A DNA stretch of 11,678 bases from an uncultured Clostridia bacterium (lineage in GTDB: Bacteria; Bacillota; Clostridia; Oscillospirales; Acutalibacteraceae), in NCBI GenBank assembly GCA_937875885.1, contig CALEIO010000160.1:1-11678 (forward strand), written 5' to 3'. Position 1 is the first letter of the stretch. Each line of letters starts with the position of its first letter. Below are positions 5,671 through 11,678 of this stretch, in pieces. The notes under the pieces are model-generated. The model had not been told where the DNA came from and made no database searches. It saw only the letters and a program-made list of their open reading frames with translations. A program made the position numbers and the translations under genes.

Positions 5671-7614
5671 ATGATTAATGTTGAACTTAAAGGCGGAGTT
5701 GTTAAGGAGTTCGAAAACAACACAACTGCCGCTGATGTAGCAAAATCTCTCGGCGCAGGCCTTTACAAAGCTGTTTGTGCTTGCAAAATTGATGGCGCAC
5801 TCTGTGATCTGCGCACACCTCTCACAGCAGATTGCAAACTTGAGCTTCTCACTTTTGATGATGAAGAGGGTAAGCGTGCATTCTGGCACACATGCTCCCA
5901 TGTGCTTGCTCAGGCAGTAAAGAATCTCTATCCCAAGGCAAAGCTTGGCATCGGTCCTGCAGTTGATAATGGCTTCTACTATGACTTCGATGTAGAAAAG
6001 CCCTTTACACAGGAAGACCTGGAAGCAATCAAAAAAGAAATGAAAGCAATCGTTAAGTCCGGCATCGAACTTGAGAAGTTTGAGCTTGAGCCTGCAGAAG
6101 CAGAGAAGTATCTTGCTGATATGGGCGAAGAATACAAGGTTGAGCTTGTTCGCGAGCATGCAGGTAAGGGTGAGAATATCAGCTTCTACAAGCAGGGTGA
6201 TTTTGTAGACCTTTGTGCAGGCCCTCACCTTATGAATGTTTCTGTTCTCAAAGCTTTCGAGCTTACAGCTTGCACAGGTGCATACTGGAGAGGTGATGCT
6301 TCCAAGGCACAGATGTGCCGTGTGTACGGTACTGCATATCCCAAGGCTTCCCAGCTTGAAGAGTATCTTGAGATGATGGAGCAGGCTAAACTCCGTGACC
6401 ACAACAAACTTGGCAGAGAGCTTGAGCTGTTCACAACATCCGAGCTTATCGGTCAGGGTCTTCCCATTCTTCTTCCCAAGGGTGCAAGAATCATTCAGCT
6501 CCTTCAGAGATTTGTTGAAGACGAAGAGCAGAAGAGAGGTTGGCTCCTTACAAAGACTCCCTATATGGCAAAGTCTGACCTTTATAAGGTTTCAGGTCAC
6601 TGGGATCACTATCAGGACGGTATGTTTGTAATGGGTGACGAGGAAGTGGACAAAGAAGTGTTTGCACTTCGTCCTATGACTTGTCCTTTCCAGTATCAGG
6701 CATATCTCAACCGTGGTCGTTCCTATCGTGATCTTCCTCTCAGATACAACGAAACATCCACACTCTTCAGAAATGAAGCAAGTGGTGAGATGCATGGTCT
6801 TATCCGTGTAAGACAGTTTACAATTTCCGAGGGTCACCTTATGTGTACTCCCGAGCAGCTTGAAGAAGAGTTCAAGAGCTGCCTTGAGCTTGCTGTTTAT
6901 ATGCTCAAGACACTTGGTCTTTATGAGGATGTTTCCTTCCGTTTCTCACAGTGGGATCCTGCAGATACAGAGAAGTACATCGGTACTGTAGAGCAGTGGG
7001 ATGAAGCACAGGGCGTAATGGGCAAAATCCTCGACAACCTTGGTATTGAATACAAAATCGGTATCGGCGAGGCTGCTTTCTATGGTCCCAAGCTTGATAT
7101 CCAGATCAAGAACGTATATGGTAAAGAGGATACTCTCATCACAATTCAGGTTGACCAGCTTCTTGCAGAGAAGTTTGGTATGGTATATGTAGACAAGGAT
7201 GGCAGCAAGAAGAATCCTTACATTATTCACCGTACATCCATCGGTTGCTACGAACGTACACTTGCTCTCCTTATCGAGAAGTACGCTGGTGCATTCCCCA
7301 TGTGGCTTGCTCCCACACAGGTTAAGATTCTGCCTATCGCAGACAGACATCACGACTATGCCTGGGAAGTTAAGAAGGCTCTCGAAGCAAAGGGTATGCG
7401 CGTAGAGATGGACGATCGTTCTGAAAAAGTTGGTTATAAGATTCGTGAAGCACAGCTTGAAAAAGTTCCCTATATGATTATTCTTGGTGATAAGGATATC
7501 GAGAACAACACAATTTCTGTTCGTGCCCGTAAGGCAGGTGACCTTGGTGCTATGACTCTCGACGAGTATATTGCACGTGCTCTCGAGGAAATCGAATCCA
7601 AGGTTATCAACTGA
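5671..7614 (+). CDS. thrS: Threonyl-tRNA synthetase
   Basis: This 647-residue cytoplasmic class II synthetase charges tRNA-Thr with threonine using ATP. The domains are in standard order. The TGS domain spans about 1-62. The N2 editing domain, which removes mischarged serine, has HxxxH at H73/H77 and DLCAGPH with C182 and H186. The catalytic core has motif 2 around FRNEASGEMHGLIRVRQF (366-383) and motif 3 around HRTSIGCYERTLALLIEKYA (520-539). The anticodon-binding domain starts near 547. The zinc ligands that recognise the threonine hydroxyl are present as C338, H389 and H520. Length is normal for full-length bacterial enzymes (about 640). ATG 5671 has GAAAGGAAG 7 bases upstream and starts the TGS domain; an open frame reaching back to 5419 is only the T-box leader. 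Expression is under the upstream T-box, and a second gene follows after 10 bases. Confidence 0.98.
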   Translation: MINVELKGGVVKEFENNTTAADVAKSLGAGLYKAVCACKIDGALCDLRTPLTADCKLELLTFDDEEGKRAFWHTCSHVLAQAVKNLYPKAKLGIGPAVDNGFYYDFDVEKPFTQEDLEAIKKEMKAIVKSGIELEKFELEPAEAEKYLADMGEEYKVELVREHAGKGENISFYKQGDFVDLCAGPHLMNVSVLKAFELTACTGAYWRGDASKAQMCRVYGTAYPKASQLEEYLEMMEQAKLRDHNKLGRELELFTTSELIGQGLPILLPKGARIIQLLQRFVEDEEQKRGWLLTKTPYMAKSDLYKVSGHWDHYQDGMFVMGDEEVDKEVFALRPMTCPFQYQAYLNRGRSYRDLPLRYNETSTLFRNEASGEMHGLIRVRQFTISEGHLMCTPEQLEEEFKSCLELAVYMLKTLGLYEDVSFRFSQWDPADTEKYIGTVEQWDEAQGVMGKILDNLGIEYKIGIGEAAFYGPKLDIQIKNVYGKEDTLITIQVDQLLAEKFGMVYVDKDGSKKNPYIIHRTSIGCYERTLALLIEKYAGAFPMWLAPTQVKILPIADRHHDYAWEVKKALEAKGMRVEMDDRSEKVGYKIREAQLEKVPYMIILGDKDIENNTISVRARKAGDLGAMTLDEYIARALEEIESKVIN

Positions 7615-7624
7615 CAGGAGTACT

Positions 7625-8398
7625 ATGCCATATAAAAGATACGATTTAAGAAATAAATATAATCGTCGGGGAAGAAGAGTAAGTGAGAGCGCGGCATTCA
7701 AAACATTTATGATTTTCTTTATGCCTGTTCTCATTGCGGCTGTTATTTTTCTGGGAATCTTTCTGGGATATAAAGCAGAGATCAACAGCCGCCCCAAACT
7801 TCCAACGCCTGCAACTGCAGACGAAGCAAAAACGGTTTCCGATGAAGAGTTGCTTCATATTGTCAACGAGAATTATCCTCTTGAAGAGGATTACGTGCCG
7901 GAGCTTGTTGCTTTTGGTGATGTGAAGATTGCAAAGATTGCTCAAAAAAGTCTAGATTTGCTTGTGAAGGATGCGGCTTCAGAGGGAATTACCATAACCG
8001 TCAAGAAAGGCTATGTTTCTTTCAGCGAGCAGGAAGAGTTGTACAAAGAAACTTTTGCTGTAATTAAGAAAGAAAACCATTATTCCGAAATTAAAGCGGA
8101 GTCTGAAACTATGAAGGTTTGTCCCCGTGGAGGTTGCAGCGAAAGCCAGACAGGTTTACTTGTAACTTTTGCAACTGATGAAAAGGGAAAATTCCAGCAG
8201 ACCGAAGCAGGTAAGTGGCTTGAGAAATATTCTGTGAATTACGGATTTGTACTCCGATACCCCGCAGAAGAGGAAAGTAACACAGAAATGGCCTACGCGC
8301 CCGATGTTTACAGATATGTGGGCGAGGAGAATGCCCTCAATATGCGTCGATACGATATGACACTTGAGGCATATTCTTACCATGTGAACATCCGATAA
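7625..8398 (+). CDS. Membrane-anchored VanY/DacB-type (peptidase M15B) pseudoenzyme
   Basis: The 257-residue protein has a basic cytoplasmic start (1-27), one membrane helix (about 28-48) and an outside domain. Its landmarks follow VanY-type D,D-carboxypeptidases: KGYVSFSEQEELY (128-140) for SGYRSxxxQxxLY; SESQTGLLVT (172-181) for SEHQTGLAVD; WLEKYSVNYGFVLRYP (198-213) for the WL..ha..yGFilRYP block; and YAPDVYRYVG (224-233) for YEPWHYRYVG. Every zinc ligand is replaced: His to S174, Asp to T181 and the C-terminal His to V228. The catalytic Glu is A225 and the SGYRS Arg is V131, while the surrounding framework is kept. The sequence is full length with no frameshift, so this looks like a maintained non-catalytic homologue, perhaps a peptidoglycan-binding or regulatory protein (inference). 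Its ATG lies 10 bases after thrS with AGGAG (7616-7620), so it is probably cotranscribed from the T-box-controlled promoter. Confidence 0.85.
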   Translation: MPYKRYDLRNKYNRRGRRVSESAAFKTFMIFFMPVLIAAVIFLGIFLGYKAEINSRPKLPTPATADEAKTVSDEELLHIVNENYPLEEDYVPELVAFGDVKIAKIAQKSLDLLVKDAASEGITITVKKGYVSFSEQEELYKETFAVIKKENHYSEIKAESETMKVCPRGGCSESQTGLLVTFATDEKGKFQQTEAGKWLEKYSVNYGFVLRYPAEEESNTEMAYAPDVYRYVGEENALNMRRYDMTLEAYSYHVNIR

Positions 8399-8409
8399 TA
8401 TAATAATTT

Positions 8410-8429
8410 TGTATGATTTATACATTTTT
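8410..8429 (+). terminator. Weak candidate terminator of the thrS operon
   Basis: TGTAT (8410-8414) and ATACA (8420-8424) form a short 5-pair stem with a 5-base loop, followed by five T. It is AT-rich and weak, but it is the only hairpin with a T-run between this operon and the rpmE promoter. Confidence 0.35.
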
Positions 8430-8439
8430 GCAGTATTTT

Positions 8440-8489
8440 TAAATAAATATAAAAAATAACTTGCAATTTCAAATGTTATGTAGTATAAT
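8440..8489 (+). promoter_or_regulatory. rpmE promoter with UP-element-like A/T tract
   Basis: TTGCAA (8461-8466) and a perfect TATAAT (8484-8489) are spaced by 17 bases. The 20 bases before the -35 are A/T only apart from the last (runs of A and T at 8436-8458), resembling an UP element of strong ribosomal promoters. Transcription would start near 8496, leaving a leader of about 38 bases. Confidence 0.8.
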
Positions 8490-8533
8490 TCATCTGTTAC
8501 TATATCGGCATCAGCGAAAGAGGAGAACAAGAA

Positions 8534-8734
8534 ATGCAGGAGAATATCCATCCTAACTATCAGCAGACTACTATTACCTGCGCTTGCGGCAACGTTATTG
8601 AGACAGGCTCCACAAAGCCCAACCAGCGTGTTGAAATTTGCTCAAAGTGCCATCCTTTCTTCACAGGAAAGCAGAAGCTCGTTGATACCGGCGGACGCGT
8701 AGACAGATTTAAGAAGCGTTACGGCATCGAGTAA
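8534..8734 (+). CDS. rpmE: 50S ribosomal protein L31 (zinc-containing type)
   Basis: The 66-residue protein is the usual size for bacterial L31, which bridges the large and small ribosomal subunits. It starts [20 protein letters not shown]. It keeps all four zinc-binding cysteines, C16, C18, C36 and C39 (CxC and CxxC), marking the zinc-binding 'C+' form rather than the zinc-free paralogue induced under zinc starvation. The C-terminal [11 protein letters not shown] is family-typical. AAAGAGGAG (8517-8525) lies 8 bases before the ATG. It has its own strong promoter and a strong terminator that ends just short of the yigZ-family gene. Confidence 0.97.
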   Translation: MQENIHPNYQQTTITCACGNVIETGSTKPNQRVEICSKCHPFFTGKQKLVDTGGRVDRFKKRYGIE

Positions 8735-8751
8735 TAGTATAGACACCACTT

Positions 8752-8793
8752 GGCGGCACTTTCATTCGGAAGGGCCGCCTGTTTTTTTCTTTT
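8752..8793 (+). terminator. Rho-independent terminator between rpmE and the yigZ-family gene
   Basis: GGCGGC (8752-8757) pairs with GCCGCC (8774-8779), and after one bulged A, CTTTC (8759-8763) pairs with GAAGG (8769-8773). The loop is 5 bases. TG and seven T (8782-8788) follow. The T-run leads straight into the ribosome binding site of the next gene. Confidence 0.9.
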
Positions 8794-8800
8794 AGGAGTG
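8793..8800 (+). promoter_or_regulatory. Ribosome binding site that decides the TTG start of the yigZ-family gene
   Basis: TAGGAGTG includes GGAG at 8795-8798, 8 bases before the TTG at 8807. The in-frame GTG at 8798 overlaps this site and so cannot be served by it, and no ATG is available near the conserved N-terminus. Confidence 0.65.
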
Positions 8801-8806
8801 AAAACT

Positions 8807-9442
8807 TTGGCTTCTGATTATATAACTATCGAAAAAGAGGCTGCTCCCGAGTTTGTGGAGAAGCGCTCTCGTTTTATCGGTTACATTAAACCTGTCACCA
8901 CAGAGAAAGATGCTCTGGATTTTATCAATTCAATACGTGCAAAGCATTGGGATGCTACCCATAATGTTTATGCTTATGTGCTCAGAGAGCAGAACCCCTG
9001 CCGTTATTCTGACGATAACGAGCCACAGGGCACTGCAGGTATGCCTGTGCTTGATGTTATCCGCAAAAGCGGTATTACCGATGTCTGCATTGTGGTAACC
9101 CGTTATTTTGGCGGAATTCTTTTAGGTGGCGGTGGACTTGTCCGTGCATATTCTCATAGTGCATCTCTTGCCGTTGAGGCAGCAGGTCTTATCCAGATGC
9201 GCAGCTGCAGTATGTGCAACCTTGAGTGTACCTACAATCAGTATGGTAAACTCTCGTCACTTGTGCCTGAAAATGGCGGAACAGTTGATAACACAGATTT
9301 TTCTGATGTAGTTAAACTTGATTTTCACATTCCCGTTGCAGAGCTTGAAAGACTCAGGAAACTTGTAACAGACACCACATCGGGTACTGTTACCATTGAA
9401 TCAGAAACAACAGAGTATTTCCCTCACAAGTATTCAAAGTAA
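8807..9442 (+). CDS. yigZ: YigZ/IMPACT family protein (UPF0029)
   Basis: The 211-residue cytoplasmic protein has an N-terminal IMPACT/UPF0029 domain (about 1-125) and a C-terminal DUF1949 domain (about 135-200). Diagnostic blocks are KRSRFIGYI (19-27), AxHNVYAY-like WDATHNVYAY (48-57), DDNEPQGTAGMPVL (69-82) and VVTRYFGGILLGGGGLVRAY (96-115). Family members (YigZ in Escherichia coli, YvyE in Bacillus, IMPACT in eukaryotes) are widespread. The eukaryotic protein regulates the Gcn2 kinase, and the precise bacterial role is unsettled. Length agrees with the family (about 205-215). A TTG start is chosen from the ribosome binding site at 8793-8800. There is no room for a promoter between the rpmE terminator and the start, so expression probably relies on terminator read-through. 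Confidence 0.93.
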   Translation: MASDYITIEKEAAPEFVEKRSRFIGYIKPVTTEKDALDFINSIRAKHWDATHNVYAYVLREQNPCRYSDDNEPQGTAGMPVLDVIRKSGITDVCIVVTRYFGGILLGGGGLVRAYSHSASLAVEAAGLIQMRSCSMCNLECTYNQYGKLSSLVPENGGTVDNTDFSDVVKLDFHIPVAELERLRKLVTDTTSGTVTIESETTEYFPHKYSK

Positions 9443-9448
9443 ATATTG

Positions 9449-9479
9449 ACTGCAATGCTTCAGTCAGCATTTTTGCAGT
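9449..9479 (+). terminator. Hairpin after the yigZ-family gene, likely terminator
   Basis: ACTGCAA (9449-9455) pairs with TTGCAGT (9473-9479), and TGCT (9456-9459) with AGCA (9466-9469), leaving three bulged T and a 6-base loop. ATTTTGTG follows. The weak T-run makes it less certain than the hairpin at 9491-9531. Confidence 0.55.
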
Positions 9480-9490
9480 ATTTTGTGTAT

Positions 9491-9531
9491 AAAATGAATT
9501 TTTCTGCTTTTTTTGCAGGGAAATTCATTTT
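9491..9531 (+). terminator. Second, near-perfect hairpin upstream of dnaG
   Basis: AAAATGAATTTTTCTGC (9491-9507) pairs with GCAGGGAAATTCATTTT (9515-9531) over 17 positions, two being G-T wobbles, around a loop of seven T. The 3' arm ends in a T-run continuing to 9533, and the mirror arrangement gives A/T tracts on both sides. It lies 60 bases before dnaG, with no good promoter after it, so it could also act as a leader element. Confidence 0.65.
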
Positions 9532-9591
9532 TTCATCGTATATATAATTGAATTTGTTTTATATTGATGTTTTCTGAAAGGAGGAGTTGTT

Positions 9592-11349
9592 GTGGCATTA
9601 CCTGATTATTTTTTGCAGGAGCTGAAATCCAGATGCGATATATCAGATGTTGTGTCTTCATATGTTAATCTGAAGCGACGAGGACGTAACCTTGTTGGTC
9701 TTTGTCCCTTCCATTCTGAAAAAACTCCTTCCTTTAACATTTATCCCGAAAACGGTTCCTTTTATTGCTTTGGTTGCGGCACAGGCGGTGACGTAATCAC
9801 CTTTATAATGAAGATTGAAAATCTTGATTATATCGAAGCTGTCAGATTCCTTGCACAGCGTGCAGGTATGGAGCTTCCCGAAAACTCCTACGATGATGGA
9901 GTTGCAAAACTCAGAAGCCGAATTCTTGAAGCAAACAGAGAAGCAGCCAGATTTTATTATTCACAGCTATATACCCCGGCAGGCTCTCACGCTCTGGCAT
10001 ATCTCCACGGACGTGCTTTGTCAGACAATACCATCAAGCGTTTCGGTTTGGGATATTCTCCCGCAAGTCGTTTTGCTTTGTGCGACCATCTCAGGTCAAA
10101 AGGCTTCAATGATAATGAGATTGTTTCTGCAAACCTTGCTTTTAAGAGTAATGACGGAAGACGTATTGTTGACCGATTTGCAGACCGAGCAATGTTTCCT
10201 ATTATAGATTTGCGAGGTAACGTAATAGCCTTTGGTGGGCGTATAATGTCCGACCAGAAGCCAAAATATCTGAATACATCAGATACTCTTGCGTTTAAGA
10301 AAAGTGCAAATCTTTTCTCATTGAACAATGCAAAGAATACAGGGGAGCGCACTCTGATTCTCTGCGAAGGATATATGGATGTAATCGCACTTAATCAGGC
10401 AGGTTTCCGCAATGCTGTAGCTACTTTGGGTACAGCCCTTACCTCCGAGCAGGCCTTGCTTATGAAGCGGTATGCCGATGAGGTAATTATCTGCTACGAT
10501 GCTGACGAGGCAGGACAAAAAGCCACTGCCCGTGCTATTTCAATCCTCAGGGATGCAGGAATTGTCATCCGTATAATTACAATTCCCGATGGCAAAGACC
10601 CCGATGAGTACATCCGTAACAAGGGAGATAAGGGTCCCGCGGCTTTTAAGAATATCCTTGAAAACAGCGGTAATGATGTTGAATACAGACTTTTTAAGTT
10701 AAAGCAACGTTACGATATATCACGACCCGACACAAAGGTAGCTTATATGACTGAAGCACTAAAGGTTATTGCTTCCCTTGAAAGCGCTGTGGAGCAGGAT
10801 ATATACATTTCAAAACTTTCGGCTGAACTTAATATAGAAAAGATTTCTATTGCCGAAGACCTGAAAAAGCTTCGCAGAAAAACCACAAGCACCAAAGAAA
10901 GACGGGAATTTGTACGGCTTTCAGAGGAGCTTTCGGGTGTTAAGGATAAGGTGAACACAGAAAAATCAAAGAACACCAGGGCTGCAAAGGCAGAAGAAAT
11001 GCTCATTGCATATCTCGTGTTCAATAATGATATGGCAGGGGTTGCCGCAAGCAAGATATCTCCTGATGATTTTGTAACAAGATATAATGCTGATCTGTAC
11101 AGATATATTCTCTCCAAAATTGATGAAGGTGTATCTCCGCAAACAACAGTCAGCAGAGATTTTACAGCACAGGAAGTCTCAAAATTCTATTCAATCTTAT
11201 CGTCATATAATTCATTGGCTGCAACACGTCAGGCTATGGATGAATATATTGATACAATCCTAAGTGAAAAAACAAAACTCACGCCGGATAAAGTTTCCGA
11301 GATGTCTCCCGAAGATATCCTCAGAAGCATTAAGAATAAAAAGAAATAA
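9592..11349 (+). CDS. dnaG: DNA primase
   Basis: The 585-residue enzyme makes the RNA primers that start Okazaki fragments and works with the DnaB helicase at the fork. The CHC2 zinc finger has C38, H41, C59 and C62 (CPFH and CFGC). The catalytic core carries the KYLN/FKK region (about 225-237). The TOPRIM domain has glutamate E259 in EGYMDV, the DxD pair D303/D305 in YDADEAG and DPDE at 336-339. The C-terminal third (about 440-585) is poorly conserved, as expected for the helicase-binding domain. Length is typical (about 580-610). The start is GTG at 9592, behind an excellent AAAGGAGGAG site. It is followed after 35 bases by the primary sigma factor gene, the classic macromolecular-synthesis pairing. 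Confidence 0.97.
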   Translation: MALPDYFLQELKSRCDISDVVSSYVNLKRRGRNLVGLCPFHSEKTPSFNIYPENGSFYCFGCGTGGDVITFIMKIENLDYIEAVRFLAQRAGMELPENSYDDGVAKLRSRILEANREAARFYYSQLYTPAGSHALAYLHGRALSDNTIKRFGLGYSPASRFALCDHLRSKGFNDNEIVSANLAFKSNDGRRIVDRFADRAMFPIIDLRGNVIAFGGRIMSDQKPKYLNTSDTLAFKKSANLFSLNNAKNTGERTLILCEGYMDVIALNQAGFRNAVATLGTALTSEQALLMKRYADEVIICYDADEAGQKATARAISILRDAGIVIRIITIPDGKDPDEYIRNKGDKGPAAFKNILENSGNDVEYRLFKLKQRYDISRPDTKVAYMTEALKVIASLESAVEQDIYISKLSAELNIEKISIAEDLKKLRRKTTSTKERREFVRLSEELSGVKDKVNTEKSKNTRAAKAEEMLIAYLVFNNDMAGVAASKISPDDFVTRYNADLYRYILSKIDEGVSPQTTVSRDFTAQEVSKFYSILSSYNSLAATRQAMDEYIDTILSEKTKLTPDKVSEMSPEDILRSIKNKKK

Positions 11350-11384
11350 GATTAACATTGTGTGTAACAGAAAGGAAATTTATT

Positions 11385-11678
11385 ATGGCAGGTTCTATTC
11401 AGGATAAAAAATCAATTATAAGAGAAATTATGGAACTTGGTAAATCCAAGGGCCAGCTTACAAACAAAGACATTCTTGACGCTATCGGTGAGATCGATTT
11501 TGATCCCGAACAGCTCGAAAAACTCTATGATAGCCTTGAGAGTCTTGGTATTGAAATTGTAGAAGATAAAATATTATTTTATAATTGGAACAATAAGAAG
11601 ATAGTGTTATCTAGTGGTAAAGATATTACATACAATAAAAATTATTTAGGGGTACCAACATTAATTAATTATGTTCCG
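11385..11678 (+). CDS. rpoD: Primary sigma factor RpoD/SigA, N-terminal part (runs off window; tail anomalous)
   Basis: The frame opens at ATG 11385 with AAAGGA (11371-11376) 8 bases upstream and stays open to the last base (98 codons). Residues about 11-62 match sigma-70 region 1.1, the acidic helical domain that masks DNA binding by free sigma (LTNKDILDAIGEIDFDPEQL at 25-44, then YDSLESLGIEIVED at 48-61). The position after dnaG supports rpoD. From about residue 63 the sequence (ILFYNWNNKKIVLSSGKD and onward) no longer resembles the acidic linker or region 1.2 of sigma factors. The seven leucines before this point use CTT or CTC; the four after it all use TTA. The call is firm for the first 62 codons only. 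Confidence 0.8.
   Translation, partial: MAGSIQDKKSIIREIMELGKSKGQLTNKDILDAIGEIDFDPEQLEKLYDSLESLGIEIVEDKILFYNWNNKKIVLSSGKDITYNKNYLGVPTLINYVP
11568..11678 (+). other. AT-rich stretch unlike its surroundings, in frame with rpoD
   Basis: I count 25 G or C in the 98 bases 11581-11678 (about 25%), against 26 in the 60 bases 11461-11520 (43%). Codon choice switches to TTA, ATA and AGT. I see no inverted repeat, direct repeat, intein block A or group II intron 5' end at the junction. It could be a mobile insertion cut by the window edge, a lineage-specific domain, or a misassembly. Confidence 0.55.

Noticed and set aside
5644..6402. Minus-strand open frame of 252 codons opposite the start of thrS
   Set aside because: It is cysteine-rich low-similarity sequence mirroring thrS codon bias; no start signal or domain supports it.
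6946..7797. Long minus-strand open frame of 283 codons opposite thrS and the VanY-like gene
   Set aside because: It is antisense to two clear genes, has a composition expected of a shadow frame and shows no recognisable domain.
8496..8533. Autoregulatory L31 leader RNA upstream of rpmE
   Set aside because: The predicted leader is only about 38 bases and I could not draw a convincing stem matching the known L31 leader motifs.
11568..11678. Intein or group II intron inserted in rpoD
   Set aside because: No Cys or Ser intein start with a block A pattern and no GTGCG-type intron 5' end is seen; too little sequence remains to support either, so I report only an anomaly.
1..11678. CRISPR array, tRNA, rRNA, insertion sequence or prophage genes
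   Set aside because: No spaced direct repeats, cloverleaf sequences, transposase or phage-like proteins were seen on either strand.

Overview
The window looks like chromosomal core DNA from a low-to-mid GC clostridial Firmicute, most likely a Ruminococcus-like member of the Oscillospiraceae/Ruminococcaceae. Pointers are a tRNA-Thr T-box leader ahead of thrS, the dnaG-rpoD pair, strong AGGAGG-type ribosome binding sites, strong preference for CTT/CTC leucine codons in the best-conserved genes, and a secreted leucine-rich-repeat protein ending in a type I dockerin, as found in cellulosome-forming ruminococci. The species assignment is inference.

Layout: (1) 1-73, minus, the start of a calcineurin-like phosphoesterase, divergent from (2) a D-Ala-D-Ala carboxypeptidase (212-1540). 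Their predicted promoters overlap. (3) 1562-2185, minus, a small exported SpoIID-like protein whose end lies inside the terminator of the carboxypeptidase gene. (4) 2375-3853, an unrecognised polytopic membrane protein with a long acidic cytoplasmic tail, closed by a strong terminator. (5) 3911-5323, an LRR-dockerin secreted protein starting 18 bases after that terminator's T-run. (6) 5368-5654, promoter plus T-box riboswitch, then thrS (5671-7614) and, 10 bases on, a membrane-anchored M15B/VanY-like protein (7625-8398) that has lost every zinc ligand. (7) 8461-8734, promoter and rpmE (L31), terminator, then a YigZ/IMPACT-family gene (8807-9442) with a TTG start just past the terminator. (8) Two hairpins, then dnaG (9592-11349) and the beginning of the primary sigma factor gene (11385 to the window end).

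Functionally there are two themes. One is information processing: threonine charging under tRNA control, ribosomal L31, primase and sigma factor. The other is the cell envelope: one intact peptidoglycan carboxypeptidase and two proteins with cell-wall-enzyme folds that appear catalytically degenerate (the SpoIID-like and VanY-like proteins), plus an LRR-dockerin surface protein.

No complete new defence or mobile system is visible. The two strongest anomalies are the zinc-less VanY-like protein cotranscribed with thrS, and the last ~110 bases. There the sigma-factor reading frame continues but leaves the sigma sequence for a stretch of about 25% GC with all-TTA leucine codons, suggesting an insertion, an unusual fusion or an assembly join.
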